A stretch of 64,000 nucleotides of DNA, from contig CAWFMY010000009.1 of NCBI GenBank assembly GCA_963816925.1, positions 62,001 to 126,000 of the forward strand, read 5' to 3'. A program made the position numbers and the translations under genes. Of the stretch, positions 61,416 through 64,000 are shown piece after piece. A model generated the notes under the pieces. The model worked only from the letters and a program-made list of their open reading frames with translations, was not told the DNA's origin and did not search any database. The stretch is from CAIWHR01 sp963816925. Lineage in GTDB: Bacteria > Pseudomonadota > Gammaproteobacteria > Burkholderiales > Casimicrobiaceae. Within the stretch, counting starts at the first letter, position 1; the number at the start of each line of letters is the position of its first letter.

Positions 61416-62399
61416 TCACTTGGCCGCAGGCGGCTTGTTCGACAGGCTCCAGACGTAGGCGGCGACGAGATTGATTTTCGCCGGCCCGAGGGGCCCCTGT
61501 CCCAGCGTGTTCTTGAACGCCGGCATCGGCGGATGCTCGGCCGCCATTCCGAAATGCCGGCCGTTGGTGACGCCCTGCGCAATGACCGCTTCGCTGCTGC
61601 CATAGAGCCAGATCGCATCGGTGAGATTCGGCGCGCCGAGCGCCTGGTTCCCCTTGCCGTCCATGCCGTGGCACGCGGCGCAATTCTGCTCGAACACGGG
61701 CTTGCCGAGCTGCGCGCGCAAGCCGTCGCTCGGAAGCTTCGACAGCGAGCGCACGTAGGCAACCACGTCCTTCACCTTGTCGGCGCCGAGCGCCGCGCCG
61801 AACGGCGGCATGACGCCCATGCGCCCGTTGGTGACCGAGGCGACGATCGTCGCGGGGTCGCCGCCGTAGAGCCAGTCGTTGTCGCGCAGGTTCGGAAAGC
61901 CGGTGGCGCCGCCGGCATCCGAGCCGTGGCAGGGCGCGCAGGTGACGAGGAAGATCCGCTCGCCCATCGCGCGGGCCTGCGGGTCCGCGGCGATCGCCGG
62001 CAGGTCGAGGCTCGCGTACTTCTCGTACATCGGCTTCAGCTGCGCTTCCGCGGCATCGGTTTCCTGCGTCCACGCGCCGGTCGACGACCAGCCGAGCAGG
62101 CCGTTGAAGGTGCCGAGCCCGGGATACGCGACCAGGTAGCCGAGCGAAAAGACGATCGTGATCCAGAACAGCCACATCCACCAGCGCGGCAACGGATTGT
62201 TGTACTCCGCGAGATCGCCGTCCCACGTGTGCCCCATGAGCTCGACCTTGGCGGCGCCGGTTCCCGCAGCCGGCGCGGCCGCGCCGGGCTTGACGCGCGC
62301 GCGGCTCGTCACCCACAGCAGCCATGCGCAATAGCCGATCGACCCGAACGTGAGGACGATCACATACCAGTTCCAGAATCCGGACGTGAAGTCGCTCAT
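61416..62399 (-). CDS. ccoP: Cytochrome cbb3 oxidase subunit CcoP (di-heme c)
   Basis: Membrane-anchored electron entry subunit. 327 aa: MSDFTSGFWNWYVIVLTFGSIGYCAWLLWV as helix 1, a cytoplasmic loop ending TWDGDLAEYNNPLPRWW (diagnostic for CcoP), helix 2 MWLFWITIVFSLGYLVAYPGLG, then two c-type hemes CAPCH (~165) and CAACH (~245), each with a downstream Met ligand (MPPFG, MPAF). The ATG overlaps the ccoQ stop (ATGA). Confidence 0.97.
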   Translation of the reverse strand: MSDFTSGFWNWYVIVLTFGSIGYCAWLLWVTSRARVKPGAAAPAAGTGAAKVELMGHTWDGDLAEYNNPLPRWWMWLFWITIVFSLGYLVAYPGLGTFNGLLGWSSTGAWTQETDAAEAQLKPMYEKYASLDLPAIAADPQARAMGERIFLVTCAPCHGSDAGGATGFPNLRDNDWLYGGDPATIVASVTNGRMGVMPPFGAALGADKVKDVVAYVRSLSKLPSDGLRAQLGKPVFEQNCAACHGMDGKGNQALGAPNLTDAIWLYGSSEAVIAQGVTNGRHFGMAAEHPPMPAFKNTLGQGPLGPAKINLVAAYVWSLSNKPPAAK

Positions 62400-62587
62400 G
62401 GTTGCCGTCCCGCGCGTTGGCCGGCGGATATCATTCCGCCGGTGTCATCCGGCAGCGCAAACGGCGCGTTGGCTGCCTCCTCGAAAGCGGCCTTCCGGCG
62501 CCGGCTGTACGCCCACGCGACGATGCCGAGGAACGCCAGGAACGACAGGACCGTTGCCGCAATGCTGACGAAGCTGTAGAGATTCAT
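62396..62587 (-). CDS. ccoQ: Cytochrome cbb3 oxidase subunit CcoQ (FixQ)
   Basis: 63 aa, single helix: MNLYSFVSIAATVLSFLAFLGIVAWAYSRRRKAAFEEAANAPF. The helix followed by a basic RRRK and an acidic FEEAA is the CcoQ pattern. It sits between ccoO (3 bases) and ccoP (4-base overlap). It protects or stabilises the oxidase complex. Confidence 0.93.
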   Translation of the reverse strand: MNLYSFVSIAATVLSFLAFLGIVAWAYSRRRKAAFEEAANAPFALPDDTGGMISAGQRAGRQP

Positions 62588-62590
62588 TGT

Positions 62591-63205
62591 CTACCTCACG
62601 TTCGGCAGCGCGAGACCGAGGTTTTGCAAGTACGCGACGAGCGCGTCCTGCTCCGTCTTGCCCTTGACGTCGTCCTCGGCTTTCGCGATTTCGGCATCCG
62701 TGTACGGCACGCCCACGCGCCGCAGCGCCCGCATGCGCGCCGGGAGATCGCCGCTCGATGCCGGCGCCTTCGCGAGCCAGGCATAGGCCGGCATGTTCGA
62801 TTCCGGCACCACGTCGCGCGGATTGTTGAGATGCACGCGATGCCAGTCGTCCGAATAGCGGCCGCCGACGCGCGCGAGGTCCGGCCCGGTGCGCTTGCTG
62901 CCCCACTGGAACGGGTGGTCGTAGACGAACTCGCCGGCCACCGAGTAGTGGCCGTAGCGCTCGGTCTCGGCGCGAAACGGCCGGATCATCTGCGAATGGC
63001 AGTTGTAGCAGCCTTCGCGGAGGTAGATGTCGCGCCCGGCGAGCTGCAGCGCGTCATACGGCTTGATGCCCTTGACCGGCTCCGTCGTCGACTTCTGGAA
63101 GTACAGCGGGACGATTTCGACGAGACCGCCCACGCTGATCAGCAGGACGATGCAGACGATCATCCAGCCGATGTTCTGCTCGAGCATTTCCTGGTTGAAT
63201 TTCAT
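62591..63205 (-). CDS. ccoO: Cytochrome cbb3 oxidase subunit CcoO (mono-heme c)
   Basis: 204 aa from ATG 63205 (MKFNQEMLEQNIGWMIVCIVLLISVGGLVEIVPLY): one N-terminal helix, then heme c site REGCYNCHSQMIRPF (~residue 70) and YGHYSVAGEFVYDHPFQWGSKRTGPDLARVGGRYSDDWHR, with the Met ligand in PESNMPAYAWL. The full sequence is standard CcoO. 10 bases behind ccoN. Confidence 0.97.
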   Translation of the reverse strand: MKFNQEMLEQNIGWMIVCIVLLISVGGLVEIVPLYFQKSTTEPVKGIKPYDALQLAGRDIYLREGCYNCHSQMIRPFRAETERYGHYSVAGEFVYDHPFQWGSKRTGPDLARVGGRYSDDWHRVHLNNPRDVVPESNMPAYAWLAKAPASSGDLPARMRALRRVGVPYTDAEIAKAEDDVKGKTEQDALVAYLQNLGLALPNVR

Positions 63206-63215
63206 CGTCGTCCCC

Positions 63216-64000
63216 TTAAGCGTGCGCCGGCAACGCATCGGGAATCGGCGCCTCGACCGCCTTGCCGCCCGCGACCGTGCGGATCACATTCCACGCCATG
63301 AGCAGCATCCCGGCGAGGAACAGCACGCCGCCCAGCAGCCGGATCGCATAGAACGGGTACGTCGCCTTGACGCCTTCGACGAACGCATAGGTGAGCGTTC
63401 CGTCGGCATTGACCGCGCGCCACATCAGGCCCTGCATCACCCCGGCAATCCACATCGACGAGATGTAGAGGACCACGCCGAACGTCGCGATCCAGAAGTG
63501 CAGCGTGATGAGGCGGATCGACCACATCGCGGTCTTGCCGAACATCCGCGGAATGAGGTAGTACATCGCGCCGATCGAGATGAACGCGACCCAGCCGAGC
63601 GCGCCCGAATGCACGTGGCCGATCGTCCAGTCGGTGTAGTGCGAGAGCGCGTTGACCGTCTTGATCGACATCATCGGCCCCTCGAACGTGCTCATGCCGT
63701 AGAACGACAGCGACACGATGAGGAACTTGAGGATCGGATCCTCGCGCAGCTTGTGCCACGCGCCCGAGAGCGTCATCATCCCGTTGATCATGCCGCCCCA
63801 CGACGGCGCCAGCAGGATGAGCGAGAACAGCATGCCGAGCGACTGCGTCCAGTCCGGCAGCGCCGTGTAGTGCAGGTGGTGCGGGCCCGCCCACATGTAG
63901 GTGAAGATCAGCGCCCAGAAGTGGACGACCGAGAGCCGGTACGAGTAGATCGGCCGGCCCGCCTGCTTCGGCACGAAGTAATACATGATGCCGAGGAAGC
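63216..64000 (-). CDS. ccoN: Cytochrome cbb3 oxidase catalytic subunit CcoN (5' part outside window)
   Basis: Heme-copper oxidase subunit I of the high-affinity terminal oxidase. The in-window part is the C-terminal ~260 residues; the frame continues through base 64000 (FLGIMYYFVPK) so the start lies beyond the window. Seen: WAGPHHLHYTALPDW (two CuB His), SLILLAPSWGGMINGMMTL, FYGMSTFEGPMMSIK, the heme-ligand region HYTDWTIGHVHSGALGW and a final helix LLGGVLFLAGMLLMAWNVIRT. It is the first gene of ccoNOQP as read. Confidence 0.96.
   Translation of the reverse strand, partial: FLGIMYYFVPKQAGRPIYSYRLSVVHFWALIFTYMWAGPHHLHYTALPDWTQSLGMLFSLILLAPSWGGMINGMMTLSGAWHKLREDPILKFLIVSLSFYGMSTFEGPMMSIKTVNALSHYTDWTIGHVHSGALGWVAFISIGAMYYLIPRMFGKTAMWSIRLITLHFWIATFGVVLYISSMWIAGVMQGLMWRAVNADGTLTYAFVEGVKATYPFYAIRLLGGVLFLAGMLLMAWNVIRTVAGGKAVEAPIPDALPAHA

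Overview
The window is 64 kb of GC-rich, gene-dense bacterial chromosome. It looks like a betaproteobacterium, judged from family membership and gene order: carA-carB-greA, ftsH-folP-glmM beside divergent rlmE/yhbY, a monofunctional RelA with a decayed HD domain, a sigma factor-DUF3619-DUF3106-RDD operon, a Bug-type solute-binding protein, and FNR next to a ccoNOQP-ccoG-fixH cytochrome cbb3 cluster. It is ordinary housekeeping chromosome: I see no prophage, transposase, CRISPR array, rRNA or tRNA.

Layout. 1-4.5 kb: molybdenum cofactor genes mobA (cut by the window start) and moeA, then chrA (chromate transporter) and a beta-carbonic anhydrase, both broken by many single-base frameshifts. 4.5-11.7 kb (minus strand): relA, glmM, folP, ftsH, rlmE; divergent yhbY. 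12.4-22.2 kb (mostly minus): a GGDEF-EAL protein, greA, carB, carA, an SDR, dapB, bamE. 22.3-25 kb: fur, murJ, rpsT. 25-33 kb: a TPR-GGDEF sensor, a nitronate monooxygenase-like enzyme, argF, a VOC protein, a Bug receptor and argG. 32.9-36 kb: CDGSH protein, Fpg/Nei glycosylase, YajQ, two GNATs. 36-41 kb: DUF3501, Fe-S oxidoreductase and rubrerythrin, a RutE-like nitroreductase, malate synthase. 41-48.3 kb (minus): ilvB-ilvN-ilvC, two small membrane proteins, psd-pssA, a leucine-rich leader peptide, leuA. 48.7-57 kb: the sigma/DUF3619/DUF3106/RDD operon, an EamA exporter, ppa, DUF3047, DUF2807, two methyltransferases. 57-64 kb: a SafE-type membrane protein, fnr and the cbb3 oxidase genes (ccoN cut by the window end).

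Functional themes. Branched-chain amino acid synthesis (ilvBNC, leuA), arginine/pyrimidine supply (argF, argG, carAB), phosphatidylethanolamine synthesis (pssA, psd) and microaerobic respiration (FNR, cbb3) dominate. Regulatory highlights are a probable leucine attenuation leader in front of leuA, a structured carA leader with a good -10 box, and a long untranslated leader in front of ilvB.

Oddities. First, at least a dozen genes or gene ends carry single extra bases that break otherwise conserved frames, eight of them within about 820 bp in chrA and the carbonic anhydrase; this looks more like sequence error than gene decay. Second, a family of short repeats sits at the 3' ends of greA, fur, argG, leuA and fnr. 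Third, a diverged second copy of the last 21 codons of argF lies 85 bp behind the gene.
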